Source of the DNA: Hyphomicrobiales bacterium
GTDB lineage: Bacteria; Pseudomonadota; Alphaproteobacteria; Rhizobiales; Rhizobiaceae
DNA: 64,000 nucleotides
NCBI GenBank assembly: GCA_900468285.1
Contig: UBTF01000012.1
Location: forward strand, 419,916 to 483,915
Reading direction: 5' to 3'
Every line of letters begins with the position of its first letter. Positions within the stretch are counted from its first letter, which is position 1. The position numbers were made by a program, and so were the translations under genes. This document shows positions 1 through 9,160 of the stretch, piece by piece. The notes beneath the pieces were generated by a model that had not been told where the DNA came from, ran no database searches, and saw nothing but the letters and a program-made list of their open reading frames with translations.

Positions 1-527
1 TGGCTTGCCGCAACACGCGTCACAACGCCACCGGGCAGACCGGTTTCCCGCTGCACCCGCTCTCCCGTCGCCACCGCCGCCAGCGCCCGTGTTGCAGGAA
101 TACCAAGCGCGTGCATGGCTTCGGAAACGATATATTCGCGCAGGACAGGACCGAGCGCTGCCCTTCCATCGCCCCGGCGTGAGAAGCGCGTCGGGCCGGA
201 ACCCTTGAGCTGGATGTCGCGGCGTTTGCCATTGGTATCAATGACTTCGCCGAGTAAGATCGCCCGGCCATCGCCCAGCTGTGGCACGAAATTGCCGAAC
301 TGATGGCCCGCATAGGCCATGGCCAGCGGCTCGGCACCCGCAGGCACCACATTGCCGGAAAAAATTGCCGCCAGCCTTGCGTCGTCAACGCCGGAAAGGT
401 CGAGGCCAAGCTCCTGCGCAAGCTCATGGTTGAAGGCAATCAGCAAGGGTGCTGCAACCGGCGTTGGCAGCACTGCTGCGGAAAAATGCTCCGGCAGGCG
501 GGCATAGGAATTGTCGAAACGGATCAC
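1..527 (-). CDS. selO: Protein adenylyltransferase SelO (YdiU/UPF0061), N-terminal part
   Basis: The frame from a GTG at 527 runs off the left edge, so only the first 175 residues are present. The translation begins [13 protein letters not shown] and contains [18 protein letters not shown] and the stretch [20 protein letters not shown], the conserved nucleotide-binding N-terminus of SelO/YdiU. Members of this family are pseudokinase-fold enzymes that transfer AMP to Ser, Thr or Tyr of target proteins in redox stress. The GTG start is preceded by AGGGAG (535-540) at normal spacing; the in-window ATG triplets are out of frame. The assignment is strong although the C-terminus is missing. Confidence 0.9.
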   Translation of the reverse strand, partial: MIRFDNSYARLPEHFSAAVLPTPVAAPLLIAFNHELAQELGLDLSGVDDARLAAIFSGNVVPAGAEPLAMAYAGHQFGNFVPQLGDGRAILLGEVIDTNGKRRDIQLKGSGPTRFSRRGDGRAALGPVLREYIVSEAMHALGIPATRALAAVATGERVQRETGLPGGVVTRVAAS

Positions 528-729
528 GGGTTTTCTCCCTGTTTCCACTCATATGGGGACAGGCAACCGCAAATTCGAGGGTGCTTGGACCGCAAAGGTC
601 GGGCCTTTTCGCGCAAGATGACGCGAACCTGCGAAAGATTACAACCCATTATTCACAATTGAATCACACAACCAGTGCTAGCAGTATCCGTTTTCAATTT
701 CCATCGGGGTTTGTGTGGGGCAAATGCAT

Positions 730-2507
730 ATGAAATCAGGTTTTTCACCGATATTGGCGGCTGGCTTTCTGTCCATCTGTCTTACCGCGCCTTCGTCGGC
801 GCAGCAAATCGTCTACGCGGATCAGGGCAGCAACTGGAACGCCACCACCCGTAATTCATACTACACACAGGATCAGGGCTCGCGCTTGATGCCTCTGTCG
901 TGGTTGCAGGCGCTGAAGCGGCCGGATGGGACGAGCTTTCTCGCTGATGGCCTGACCCGCTATGGATATCTGCCCATGACGGGACCATCTTCTGGCCTGC
1001 CCGTCGGCTTTCCGGTAACAGGTGATGGCCCGCAGCAAATGGTTGGCATGACCTGTTCGGCCTGTCACACCCGCGAAATCGCGGTCTCCGGCACGCGCTA
1101 CCGTATCGATGGCGGACCGGCGCTGGTCGATTTCCACGGCCTTTGGTGGACATAAACACCGCCACACAGACGATTGCCAATGACAAGGCCGCTTTCGATG
1201 CCTTCGCGAAGGAGGTGCTTGGCACCGAATATCAGGACCCCAATAGCCTTGCATGGCTGGAAACGGCGTTTGGACTGTGGACGCAGCGTTTCAACGCCAT
1301 CGTCGCCAATGGCGTACCGCATGAAAACTGGGGCGTCGGTCGTCTGGACGCAGTCGGCATGATCTTCAACCGCCTGACGGGTCTGGATATCGGACCGCCG
1401 CCCTCCAATCTTCTGGTTGCCAATATCAAGCCTGCGGATGCGCCGGTGCGCTATCCCTTCCTTTGGAACGCTGCCATTCAGGATTACACGCAATGGCCGG
1501 GCTTTGCCGCCAATGGCAGCGATCTCCTGGGCCTCGCCCGCAATGTTGGCGAAGTCTATGGCGTCTTTGGAGAATTTGCACCAAAGAAGGAAAAATGGTC
1601 GCTGCTGGGCTATGATTATCTGGCTGGCAATTCCGTCAATTTCAGCGGGCTTTCCACGCTGGAAGGCCTGATCAAGAAAATGGGACCGCCGAAATATCCC
1701 TTCCCGGTCGATCAGGCGCTGGCGGCCCAGGGCGCTGTGGTTTTCAACCGCACCGGCAACAATGGCTGCGCGGACTGTCATAGCATCCAGCCGGGGAAAT
1801 CGCGTCTTTTCAACAAGACTTGGAGAACACCCATTCTGGATGTCGGCACCGACAGCCGCCAGTACGACGTCATGAGCTGGACCGCCTCGACAGGCGTCAT
1901 GCAGGGAGCCCGTATCCCGTTCCTGAACGACAAGCTGGGCAAGACGGAGCCATCTATCGACATCCTCACCGTTGCCGTGGCGGGAAGCATCCTGCAGCAC
2001 TATGGCAGCATATTGCTGGACACCCGCGAAAACGGCGCATCGCTGAAGGCCGCCGCCCCCACCGCGGACGCGAAGACCGCCAGCATTCCGGAACTGCGGC
2101 TGAAAAACAACCTGCGTGAACTGAAGGAAGCCTTTCCAAGGTCGCGCGGTGAAGGCCGCACTGTCATGAAGAAGACGGCACCGGATGGCTCCACGGCCTT
2201 CAAATATGAATCGCGGGTGATACAGGGCATCTGGGCAACAGCACCATACCTGCACAACGGCTCGGTTCCCACGCTGGCGGACCTGCTTAAACCCGCCGCC
2301 GAACGTCCGGCACAATTCAATGTCGGTCGCGATTATGACATTGAAAAGGTTGGCCTTGCGTCCTCACAAAGCGGCGTTTCCTCAACAACCGTCACCACCG
2401 GCTGTGAAAACCGTAACTCCGGCAACAGCCGCTGTGGTCATGAATTTGGCACGACCCTTCCGGATGCGGAAAAGCGCGCCCTGCTGGAATATTTGAAGAC
2501 CCTTTGA
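730..2507 (+). pseudogene. Di-heme cytochrome c (RoxA / cytochrome c peroxidase-like), frameshifted
   Basis: Two frames together encode one protein. The first (from ATG 730, signal peptide ending near SSAQQ) carries heme motif CSACH and stops at 1155. The second resumes at 1143 with LVDINTATQ and carries CADCH, the APYLHNGSVPTL segment and a proper C-terminus at 2507. Adding one base in the T-run at 1142-1144 joins them as FHGLLVDIN, so a single-base deletion is the simplest reading. Intact relatives are secreted c-type cytochromes of the rubber-oxygenase/peroxidase-like group in the periplasm. GGGG at 717-720 favours ATG 730 over 724. The break may be a real mutation or a base-calling error. 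Confidence 0.8.
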
Positions 2508-2598
2508 GCGGCGGACCGGCACGGTTTCCCTGCCCCGGCCTCCCGGCGGCGATGGGGACCGTGCGGTACCCGTAATATTTATGCGAGTTCGCTCCTGC

Positions 2599-3057
2599 CT
2601 AGAAAGCCGCACTTGCTATGGCAAGCTTGCGGTTTTTCATATCGGCGACAAGGCTCTGGAAATCCAGGGATTTGAAATCCTTCACCGGCAGCGCTACCGC
2701 ATCTGATGAAGCAAGCTGCGGTGGCTGGCAGTCGATGCAGGCCGCATTTGCCATGGGCGGGGCAACCGCATCCTCACCCTTGAAGCCGGATCGCAGACTT
2801 GCCGAACGCCTATCCATTGGCTCAAAACCGAAACGGCCAAGACCAGCGGCGTCAAAGCTGCGGTCAGTCGGCGGCTTCATCGCCTGCAACCACGAACGGG
2901 CAATCATTCGTTGGCCTTGCGACACGGTATAGTGAAGCGTTTGAGCCTGTTCGGCCTTTTGCGGGCCGCAGCTGACACTGCCTGCCTGCGTCGCTGCCGG
3001 AACGGCGCAACACAGCAATAGGGTCGCAATCGCGGTTCTTGAACGGAAAGCCGTCAT
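2599..3057 (-). CDS. Truncated secreted paralogue of the cytochrome N-terminal domain, heme site lost
   Basis: The 152-residue protein has a signal peptide (MTAFRSRTAIATLLLCC... to ATQA). Its body aligns with the first half of the neighbouring cytochrome: HYTVSQGQRMIARSWLQAMK here against YYTQDQGSRLMPLSWLQALK there, followed by a matching GLGRFGFEPM segment. Where the cytochrome has CSACH this protein has CIDCQ, so the heme-ligating His is replaced and covalent c-type heme with normal axial ligation is unlikely. It ends just after this domain and lacks the second heme half. The start at 3057 follows GGGAG (3065-3069). The gene converges on the cytochrome, leaving about 90 bases between them. 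Function unknown. Confidence 0.7.
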   Translation of the reverse strand: MTAFRSRTAIATLLLCCAVPAATQAGSVSCGPQKAEQAQTLHYTVSQGQRMIARSWLQAMKPPTDRSFDAAGLGRFGFEPMDRRSASLRSGFKGEDAVAPPMANAACIDCQPPQLASSDAVALPVKDFKSLDFQSLVADMKNRKLAIASAAF

Positions 3058-3405
3058 ATCATCGCTCCCAGCCGAATCAGTGCCCATTTTCTGCGGGCGG
3101 GCAATGGCGAGGGTGCATTGATTAACATCTAATTTCAACTATAAATAAATTAGAATTAACTTTACGACCCTGAAAACCGGGCACCTCACCTCAGAATCGT
3201 TAAAGACAGGTGGCATTTCCCGCGGCGGAAGCAAGTCCGTCCGGTTGTGCTTGCACCTCTATTCGCATTGGCGCGGGTTCAGCGCGATTTGGCTGGCGGT
3301 GCCCGTGCGCGCACCAGCCAGCGCCACGTCTGTTGTTGCGGATGAACTTTAACCTGCCACTTTCGTTCCTATGCTGTTGTTGCACAGACATGAAAGGAAG
3401 TGGGA

Positions 3406-5124
3406 ATGAACGATACCGCCTTGCCCGTAGAGATCGAAAGCGCCATCCGCACCATCCAAACCGATCTTCCGGTCAATGCGACCTTCCATGTGTGGCTGAA
3501 GGCAAAGAAAGCGGAGGAACCGGGCTCGGTGTCCTTCTCCAATCACAATGGCAAGTTCGGTGAAGTCTCCTCCACCAATGTCGATGAATACAACTTCCGC
3601 ATCTATCAGGTCTTCGGCGGCGGGCGGGTTGAGCTCAGCTATGATACCGTCACCACAGCCGTCTCGGTGATATACTGGTTCACGGCCTCGGATGTGCTGG
3701 AAACCGGCATTGCCGTGGTCCATACCAAGCCTGATAATGCCGCGCCTGATCTGCCGGATAGCTACCATTTCCGCCCACCCTTCGGCTGGATGAACGATCC
3801 CAACGGCTTTGGCCGCTTCGAGGGACGCCCGCATCTGTTCTATCAGCATTATTCGCACGGCTTGCGCTGGAACACGATGCATTGGGGCCATGCCGTGTCT
3901 TCGGATTACCTTCGCTGGCGGCATCTGCCGATCTTCCTCTTCCCGTCCGAAGACCTCACCACCCGACCGGACAAGCGCGGCGGTGCCTACTCGGGCTCCA
4001 CCATTCCGCTGGTCGAAGGCACCGGCATCCGCGTGTTCTTCACCGAGCAGGTGCAGGACCGCGTACCCGAACAGCAGATTCAGCTGACCGCAACATCCTC
4101 GGACCTCATCATGGCCGGTCAGGCCGATGTCATTCTCGGCCACCGTCCGGATGGGCAGGGGCTGACGCCCGATTTTCGTGATCCCTATGTGGTGCGTGGC
4201 CCGGACGGGCTGTGGAAGATGCTTCTGGGCAGCCAGAGCGATGGCGGCGGTGTGATCCTCCTTTATGAAACACAGGACCCGACAGCCGCATCCGGCTGGA
4301 CCTATGTCGGCAAGCTGTGGGTGGAAACGCGCTACAAGACAACCGCCATAGAGTGCCCCTGCCTTCTGCCGCTCGATGGCCCCGCCAATTCCCGCTCCAC
4401 CCGCTGGGTGCTGACCTACGGCCTCATGCATTCGGAAGATGCTGCAACCGGCCGCAAGAACCTCACCATGGCCGATGTCGGCTGGTTCGATGGCAAGACT
4501 TTCGTCAAGGAATTCGGGCAGGAGCTGGATTTCGGCACCGACAACTATGCCTTTCAGGCTTTCCTTGATGGCGACACCATTGTCGGCATTGGCTGGCTGG
4601 CCAACTGGGCGGATGCAACGCCGGAAATCGATTTCCCCACCGCCATGACGCTTCCACGGCGCATCCATTTCTCCAACGGCGCCCTGCTGACACCGCCCAT
4701 TGGCGCGGCGGAAAGCCTGCGCCACCGCATTCTCGACCGGACCAGACTGGCCGCCGGTGAAAAGGTGGAGTTTCCCACCGGCGCCGTCGAGCTTCTGTTC
4801 GAGCTCACCAAACCCGGCCTTCCCTTCGAGCTGGAGCTTGATCATCCCGATGTGAGGCTCGGCGTCGTCTGCGATGAAACCGGCCTCTGGATCCGCCATG
4901 AGGATGGCAGCAGCGATGCCACCTCGCCGCGCTATATCTCGCAGGGCGCGCGTCCGTTCCGGCTGCGCATCTTCATCGATTATGGCTCAATCGAGGTCTT
5001 TGCGGATCACGGGCGCTATGTCGGCACCAAGCGCATCGCCAGCTTCGAGCCGGTGCGGTCGGCGACGCTGAAAACCACCGAAGGTGCAGTTGCGCACGCC
5101 ACCATCTGGTCGCTCAAGCAATAG
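3406..5124 (+). CDS. Glycoside hydrolase family 32 beta-fructosidase
   Basis: This is a 572-residue protein of the sucrose/levan/inulin hydrolase family. The three GH32 signatures are all present: WMNDPNG with nucleophile Asp131, the RDP transition-state motif at 258-260, and EC at 316-317 with acid/base Glu316. A C-terminal beta-sandwich follows (FIDYGSIEVFADHG). About 115 residues precede the catalytic domain, which is longer than usual and not obviously a known domain. No signal peptide is visible, so a cytoplasmic enzyme acting on imported fructosides is likely. ATG 3406 is favoured over GTG 3400 because GGAAG lies 5 bases upstream. It stands alone; the exact substrate cannot be told. Confidence 0.9.
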   Translation: MNDTALPVEIESAIRTIQTDLPVNATFHVWLKAKKAEEPGSVSFSNHNGKFGEVSSTNVDEYNFRIYQVFGGGRVELSYDTVTTAVSVIYWFTASDVLETGIAVVHTKPDNAAPDLPDSYHFRPPFGWMNDPNGFGRFEGRPHLFYQHYSHGLRWNTMHWGHAVSSDYLRWRHLPIFLFPSEDLTTRPDKRGGAYSGSTIPLVEGTGIRVFFTEQVQDRVPEQQIQLTATSSDLIMAGQADVILGHRPDGQGLTPDFRDPYVVRGPDGLWKMLLGSQSDGGGVILLYETQDPTAASGWTYVGKLWVETRYKTTAIECPCLLPLDGPANSRSTRWVLTYGLMHSEDAATGRKNLTMADVGWFDGKTFVKEFGQELDFGTDNYAFQAFLDGDTIVGIGWLANWADATPEIDFPTAMTLPRRIHFSNGALLTPPIGAAESLRHRILDRTRLAAGEKVEFPTGAVELLFELTKPGLPFELELDHPDVRLGVVCDETGLWIRHEDGSSDATSPRYISQGARPFRLRIFIDYGSIEVFADHGRYVGTKRIASFEPVRSATLKTTEGAVAHATIWSLKQ

Positions 5125-5189
5125 GCTTCAGGAACATTCCGCGTGTTTTACCGTTCTCTTAACAATAGAACGACACACAGGAGAGCTTC

Positions 5190-5360
5190 ATGACCAAGAT
5201 ACAGGAAACCGATCCCATTCTCTTTCCGTCTGAGGCGAACGAGAACAAGGGCGAGAAGAAGCGCGCTGGCAACGGTATCATCCTCGTCATCGCCGCCATC
5301 GGCATCATGGCCTTCGTCATCTACATGACGATGATCGTGTTTGCTACGACCCAATCCTGA
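5190..5360 (+). CDS. Small single-pass membrane protein (56 aa)
   Basis: ATG 5190 has AGGAGAG 4 bases upstream. The frame gives a charged, hydrophilic N-terminal half (about residues 1-27, rich in Glu and Lys) followed by one hydrophobic helix (IILVIAAIGIMAFVIYMTMIV) and a short tail ending TTQS. This is a typical small inner-membrane protein. The following acidic small protein starts 41 bases downstream on the same strand, so they may be co-transcribed. No family is recognised. Confidence 0.7.
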   Translation: MTKIQETDPILFPSEANENKGEKKRAGNGIILVIAAIGIMAFVIYMTMIVFATTQS

Positions 5361-5401
5361 CGCATTGCTGACCAAATCCTGTAATCAAAAGGAATTCAAT
5401 T

Positions 5402-5650
5402 ATGGACCCGCGCACCCCGCTCACAGAAAATGAAGATGCCCTCGATCAGGATCTGGTCGATCTCGAGGTAGACGACCTGCCTGCGGAAGGCGAGCTTTCG
5501 CAGCAGGTTGAGCAGGAGCTCCGCGAGGAAGAATCCGAAAGCGAAGACGACGCTTACCAGGAAAGCGACGAGGCCCTGCCGGATGATATGGAAGAGCGCG
5601 TCATCGACCGCAACCCTTCCCGCGAAGGCGGCGCTTTCGACGAGGTGTAA
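5402..5650 (+). CDS. Small strongly acidic protein (82 aa)
   Basis: The protein is very rich in Glu and Asp (for example QELREEESESEDDAYQ) with almost no hydrophobic core, and is probably largely disordered. AAGGA lies 8 bases before the ATG, and a clear intrinsic terminator follows 30 bases after the stop, so this is a real transcription-unit end. It has no recognisable family or catalytic motif. Being downstream of a small membrane protein suggests joint expression, nothing more. Confidence 0.75.
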   Translation: MDPRTPLTENEDALDQDLVDLEVDDLPAEGELSQQVEQELREEESESEDDAYQESDEALPDDMEERVIDRNPSREGGAFDEV

Positions 5651-5681
5651 ACCCCTATCTGAAACGGCTGGTTATCGGAAG

Positions 5682-5714
5682 GCGGCAGGACCAATGGGTC
5701 CCGCCGCTTTTTTT
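5682..5714 (+). terminator. Intrinsic terminator after the acidic small protein
   Basis: GCGGC-A-GGACC pairs with GGTCC-C-GCCGC across an AATG loop, with one A/C mismatch, and is followed by seven T. It lies between two convergent units and ends the rightward one. Confidence 0.85.
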
Positions 5715-5720
5715 ATGCGT

Positions 5721-5918
5721 TCAGTCGATTCGGGACGGGCTGTAGCCAACGTCGCGCATGGCCGCCTCAGCCGCATCGGCATCCCCCGCGACAGTCACCC
5801 TGTGCGTTGCCAGATCGACCGTGACGTCAGCGCCGGGAAGCGCTTCCGAAAGCGCACTGCGCACCGTCTTTTCGCAGTGGGCGCATGTCATGTCGGGTAC
5901 GGAAAATATTGATGTCAT
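5721..5918 (-). CDS. copZ: CopZ-like copper chaperone (heavy-metal-associated domain)
   Basis: This 65-residue protein is a single ferredoxin-like HMA domain with the metal site MTCAHC near residues 10-15. Such proteins carry Cu(I) in the cytoplasm and hand it to the P-type ATPase or its regulator. It lies 12 bases downstream of cueR on the same strand, so it is the last gene of the copA-cueR-copZ operon. Length and motif fit the family exactly. Confidence 0.9.
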   Translation of the reverse strand: MTSIFSVPDMTCAHCEKTVRSALSEALPGADVTVDLATHRVTVAGDADAAEAAMRDVGYSPSRID

Positions 5919-5930
5919 AGGTCTTTCCTT

Positions 5931-6362
5931 TCAGCGCTTAACTTTGATGTCTGTTCCTGGATGAACCGGCGTGTCGGTCCCGGCCAGGTCGTCCAGTATC
6001 GGGCAATCGGGCCGGTTATCGCCGCCGCAACAATGGGCAAGGTGGGATAGTGTTTTTACCATGCCCTTCATTTCCGCAATCTTGCGTTCCAGATCGGCAA
6101 TATGGGCAAGGGCGATATCCTTGACCGCGGCACTTTCCCGCCCCTTGTCGCGCCACAGCTTCAGCAGCGTTTCCGTTTCTTCCAGCGAAAAGCCGAGCGT
6201 GCGGGACCGTTTTATGAAGCGCAGATTGTGGATATCCTGATCGCCATAGGTGCGATAATTATTGCCCGTCCTCATGGCTGGCGTGATAAGGCCGATCTGC
6301 TCGTAATAGCGGATCATCTTGGCGGAAACGCCCGACGCCTGAGAAGCCTGCCCGATATTCAT
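5931..6362 (-). CDS. cueR: CueR/HmrR-type Cu(I)-responsive MerR regulator
   Basis: The N-terminal MerR winged helix is followed by a dimerisation helix and the metal loop CCGGDNRPDCPIL. C112 and C120 match the CueR ligands, and Ser77 sits where divalent-metal relatives have Cys, the known signature of selectivity for monovalent Cu, Ag or Au. The ATG overlaps the stop of copA (ATGA), so it is translationally coupled to the pump it controls. It should activate the copA promoter by realigning the 19-base spacer seen at 8916-8934. Rhizobial literature calls the same type HmrR. Confidence 0.93.
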   Translation of the reverse strand: MNIGQASQASGVSAKMIRYYEQIGLITPAMRTGNNYRTYGDQDIHNLRFIKRSRTLGFSLEETETLLKLWRDKGRESAAVKDIALAHIADLERKIAEMKGMVKTLSHLAHCCGGDNRPDCPILDDLAGTDTPVHPGTDIKVKR

Positions 6363-8887
6363 AGTGCATCCTTTCGGTCTGAGATCGCAACCCTCTTCAA
6401 CCGCAGAGCATTGCCCAGCACGAAGACCGACGACAGCGCCATGGCGCCCGCCCCCAGCATGGGAGAAAGCGTGATGCCGAAGGCCGGATAGAGAACACCG
6501 GCGGCCACCGGAATGAGTGCTGCATTGTAACCGAAGGCCCAGAACAGGTTCTGGCGAATGTTGCGCATGGTGGCACGGCTCATTTCCATGGCGTGAACCA
6601 CGCCGACAAGGTCTCCGCTCACCAGCACGACATCGGCGCTTTCAATGGCCACATCGGTGCCGGTACCGATGGCGATACCGATATCGGCCCGGGCCAGCGC
6701 CGGTGCATCATTGATGCCATCTCCAACGAAAGCGATGGTTCTTTCGCCCTTTCGCAGATCTTCGATTGCCTGCACCTTGCCCTCCGGCAACACCTCGGCC
6801 AGAACCCTGTCTATGCCCACCTGCCGGGCAATGGCCTGTGCGGTCCTTGCATTGTCGCCGGTCACCATGACCACCTCGACACCGAGATTTTTCAGGGAAC
6901 GGATTGCATCCGCACTCGATGGCTTCAGGGGATCAGCCACTGCAATGATGGCCGCCAGCCTGCCGTCGATGGCGGCATAGAGCGGCGTCTTGCCCTCGTC
7001 AGCCAGACGCTGGGCGTCCTGCGCGAAAGGCTTGACCGACAGTCCGAGCTTGACCATCAGCCGGTCTGCGCCCACCGCGACCTGTCTGCCGTCGACCGTC
7101 GCCGAAATCCCGTAGCCAGTCAGACTTTCGAACGCGGTGATGGTCGGTTGCCGATGCGATGCTACCGCAGGGTTTCTGGTCTTTGCTGCCTCAACGATTG
7201 CCTCGGCAACGGGGTGTTCCGAGCGGCTTTCCACGGCAGCGACCAGCGACAGAACCTCTCCATCATCAAAGCCATCTGCGACGATGAGATCGGTCATCTC
7301 GGGCATTCCCTTGGTCACAGTGCCGGTCTTGTCGAGGACAACCACATCGGCAGACCGCAGCGACTGCAGGGCTTCTCCCTTTCGAAACAGCACGCCCAAT
7401 TCCGCAGCCCTGCCGGTGCCCACCATGATGGATGTCGGTGTGGCGAGCCCCATGGCGCAGGGGCAGGCGATGATGAGAACTGCGACCGCATTGATCAACG
7501 CAAAGGTATAGGCAGGCTCAGGCCCGAACATTGCCCAGACGATGAATGTCAGGATTGCCATGGCAATGACGACAGGCACGAACAGCGCCGTGACGCGGTC
7601 CACCAGAAGCTGGATCGGCAACTTTGCGCCCTGCGCCTGCTCCACCAGCCGGATGATCTGCGACAGCATCGTATCGGCGCCGACCTTGGTTGCCTGGAAT
7701 TTCAGCGTGCCGTTTTTGTTGATGGTCCCGCCCGTAACGGATGCGCCAAGCGCTTTTTCCACCGGCACCGGCTCGCCCGAGATCATGGATTCATCGATGA
7801 AGGACGAGCCTTCCACGACCTTGCCATCCACGGGCAGACGCTCGCCAGGGCGGATGATGACGATATCGCCAACCCTCACCTCATCGGCGGGAATATCCAC
7901 TGTCTGCCCGTCTCTCTCCACCCGCGCGGTCTTTGCCTGAAGCGTCATCAGCTTGCGGATGGCATCGCCGGTTCTGCCACTGGCGCGCGCTTCCAGCAGG
8001 CGCCCGAACAGGATCAGCGTCACGATGACAGTCGCCGCCTCGTAATAGACATGGCGGGCATTTTCCGGCAGCAGGCCCGGCGCAAAGGTCGTCACCAGAG
8101 AGTAGAGGTAGGCCGCGCTGACACCGAGGGCAACCAGAGAATTCATCTCAGGCGCGCCGCGCAGCAAAGCCGGAATGCCGCTTTTCAGAAACCGCAGACC
8201 CGGCCCAAAGATGACCGCCGTCGCCAGCAGGAAATAGAGGTAATAAAGGTTCTGGACGTCGATGACGCCCATCAGCCAATGATGCATGGGCGCATAGAGA
8301 TGACTGCCCATTTCCAGAATGAAAAGCGGTGCCGTCAGCATAGCAGCGACGGTCAGGCCGCGCTTCAAACGAACCTCATCACCGGCGTGATGCATATGAT
8401 CATGACCTGCGGCAGCGTCGTCATGGGCCTCGCCATGGTGCGGCTTTTTCTGCTTTGCAAGCGCAAAGCCAGCGGCCTTTGCCGTCTCAACCAGCATCTC
8501 GCCTTCGCGATTTCCCCCCATGCCCTCGACGGTAACATTGCCAGCCTCATCAACTTCGGCATTGAGCGTCGTTGCAACCGCCTCCAGCACGGCTTTCAGC
8601 CGCGCCGCATCCTGCGGGCCTTTCAGCCCGGTTGCGAAGAGTTCATGCCGTTCCGGCACAACCTCATAGCCAATCTTCTTGACGGCAGCGGCAAGCGTCT
8701 TTGCCGAAAAGCCATCGGCAGCCTCAACGGTCAGCTTTCTGGTGGCGAAATTGACCGAGCTTGTCGCCACACCCGGCACCTTGCCAGCCGCGGTCTCGAC
8801 GCGCCGCACGCAGGAAGCGCAGGTCATCCCGTCTACGGACAGGGAGATGGGTTCGGCATGGGTCAAGGTCTTGATGGTCTCGTTCAT
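6359..8887 (-). CDS. copA: Cu(I)-translocating P1B-type ATPase CopA/ActP
   Basis: This 842-residue copper exporter has one intact HMA domain (CASC at residues 23-26) and a second N-terminal domain-like stretch without the Cys pair, then a His-rich linker. The transmembrane copper site CPC is at 475-477, the phosphorylated Asp519 is in DKTGTVT, SEHP marks the nucleotide-binding domain, and GDGINDAPAL is the hinge. It pumps Cu(I) from the cytoplasm. The ATG at 8887 follows AGGGGA; a longer frame exists but lacks such a site and would overlap the promoter. It is the first gene of the copA-cueR-copZ operon. Confidence 0.95.
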   Translation of the reverse strand: MNETIKTLTHAEPISLSVDGMTCASCVRRVETAAGKVPGVATSSVNFATRKLTVEAADGFSAKTLAAAVKKIGYEVVPERHELFATGLKGPQDAARLKAVLEAVATTLNAEVDEAGNVTVEGMGGNREGEMLVETAKAAGFALAKQKKPHHGEAHDDAAAGHDHMHHAGDEVRLKRGLTVAAMLTAPLFILEMGSHLYAPMHHWLMGVIDVQNLYYLYFLLATAVIFGPGLRFLKSGIPALLRGAPEMNSLVALGVSAAYLYSLVTTFAPGLLPENARHVYYEAATVIVTLILFGRLLEARASGRTGDAIRKLMTLQAKTARVERDGQTVDIPADEVRVGDIVIIRPGERLPVDGKVVEGSSFIDESMISGEPVPVEKALGASVTGGTINKNGTLKFQATKVGADTMLSQIIRLVEQAQGAKLPIQLLVDRVTALFVPVVIAMAILTFIVWAMFGPEPAYTFALINAVAVLIIACPCAMGLATPTSIMVGTGRAAELGVLFRKGEALQSLRSADVVVLDKTGTVTKGMPEMTDLIVADGFDDGEVLSLVAAVESRSEHPVAEAIVEAAKTRNPAVASHRQPTITAFESLTGYGISATVDGRQVAVGADRLMVKLGLSVKPFAQDAQRLADEGKTPLYAAIDGRLAAIIAVADPLKPSSADAIRSLKNLGVEVVMVTGDNARTAQAIARQVGIDRVLAEVLPEGKVQAIEDLRKGERTIAFVGDGINDAPALARADIGIAIGTGTDVAIESADVVLVSGDLVGVVHAMEMSRATMRNIRQNLFWAFGYNAALIPVAAGVLYPAFGITLSPMLGAGAMALSSVFVLGNALRLKRVAISDRKDAL

Positions 8888-8909
8888 GGGATTTCCCCTT
8901 TCACGAGCC

Positions 8910-8940
8910 GTTGTAATGGTTACCATCATGGGAAGGTCAA
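8910..8940 (-). promoter_or_regulatory. MerR-type (CueR) promoter of the copper operon
   Basis: Reading leftward, -35 TTGACC (8940-8935) and -10 TACAAC (8915-8910) are separated by 19 bases. This overlong spacer is the hallmark of MerR-family promoters. The spacer and flank contain ACCTTCCC and a GGTAACCAT half, an imperfect dyad of the CueR type. It lies 23 bases upstream of the copA start. CueR from the same operon is the obvious activator. Confidence 0.7.
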
Positions 8941-9160
8941 GCGGCTTTTGCGCTCTTTGAAGCTTTTCTCTTGGCGAGAGTGCGAGTTGTGACCTTCAGA
9001 CTACCGAAGCCGCCACGCTCCTGTATAAATCAATTCATTACTTTGGTTATCGCGACGAAATGATACTCTAAATTAGATATTTCAATATATTCGATGACCG
9101 CCTGGAATAACAAAACGATCTATGCTTAAAACCGTTAACGAATTTTAACGGGGGTTCAAT

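Noticed and set aside
1098..2315. A 405-codon leftward frame across the cytochrome gene
   Set aside because: It is antisense to a recognisable cytochrome with two heme motifs and has no family features or ribosome-binding site; it is a by-product of high GC.
2508..2598. Possible terminator between the two convergent cytochrome-related genes
   Set aside because: GCACGGT and ACCGTGC can pair but are far apart and not followed by a T-run.
3349..4899. A 516-codon leftward frame across the GH32 gene
   Set aside because: Antisense shadow of a clear GH32 enzyme; its composition has no protein-family pattern.
6593..8992. A 799-codon rightward frame across copA
   Set aside because: Antisense to a P-type ATPase with all its motifs; it also covers the copper promoter.
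9130..9152. TTAA-rich motif before the DUF2799 lipoprotein gene as a CtrA box
   Set aside because: The TTAA pairs are spaced 5 or 6 bases apart, not 7, so they do not match the CtrA consensus.
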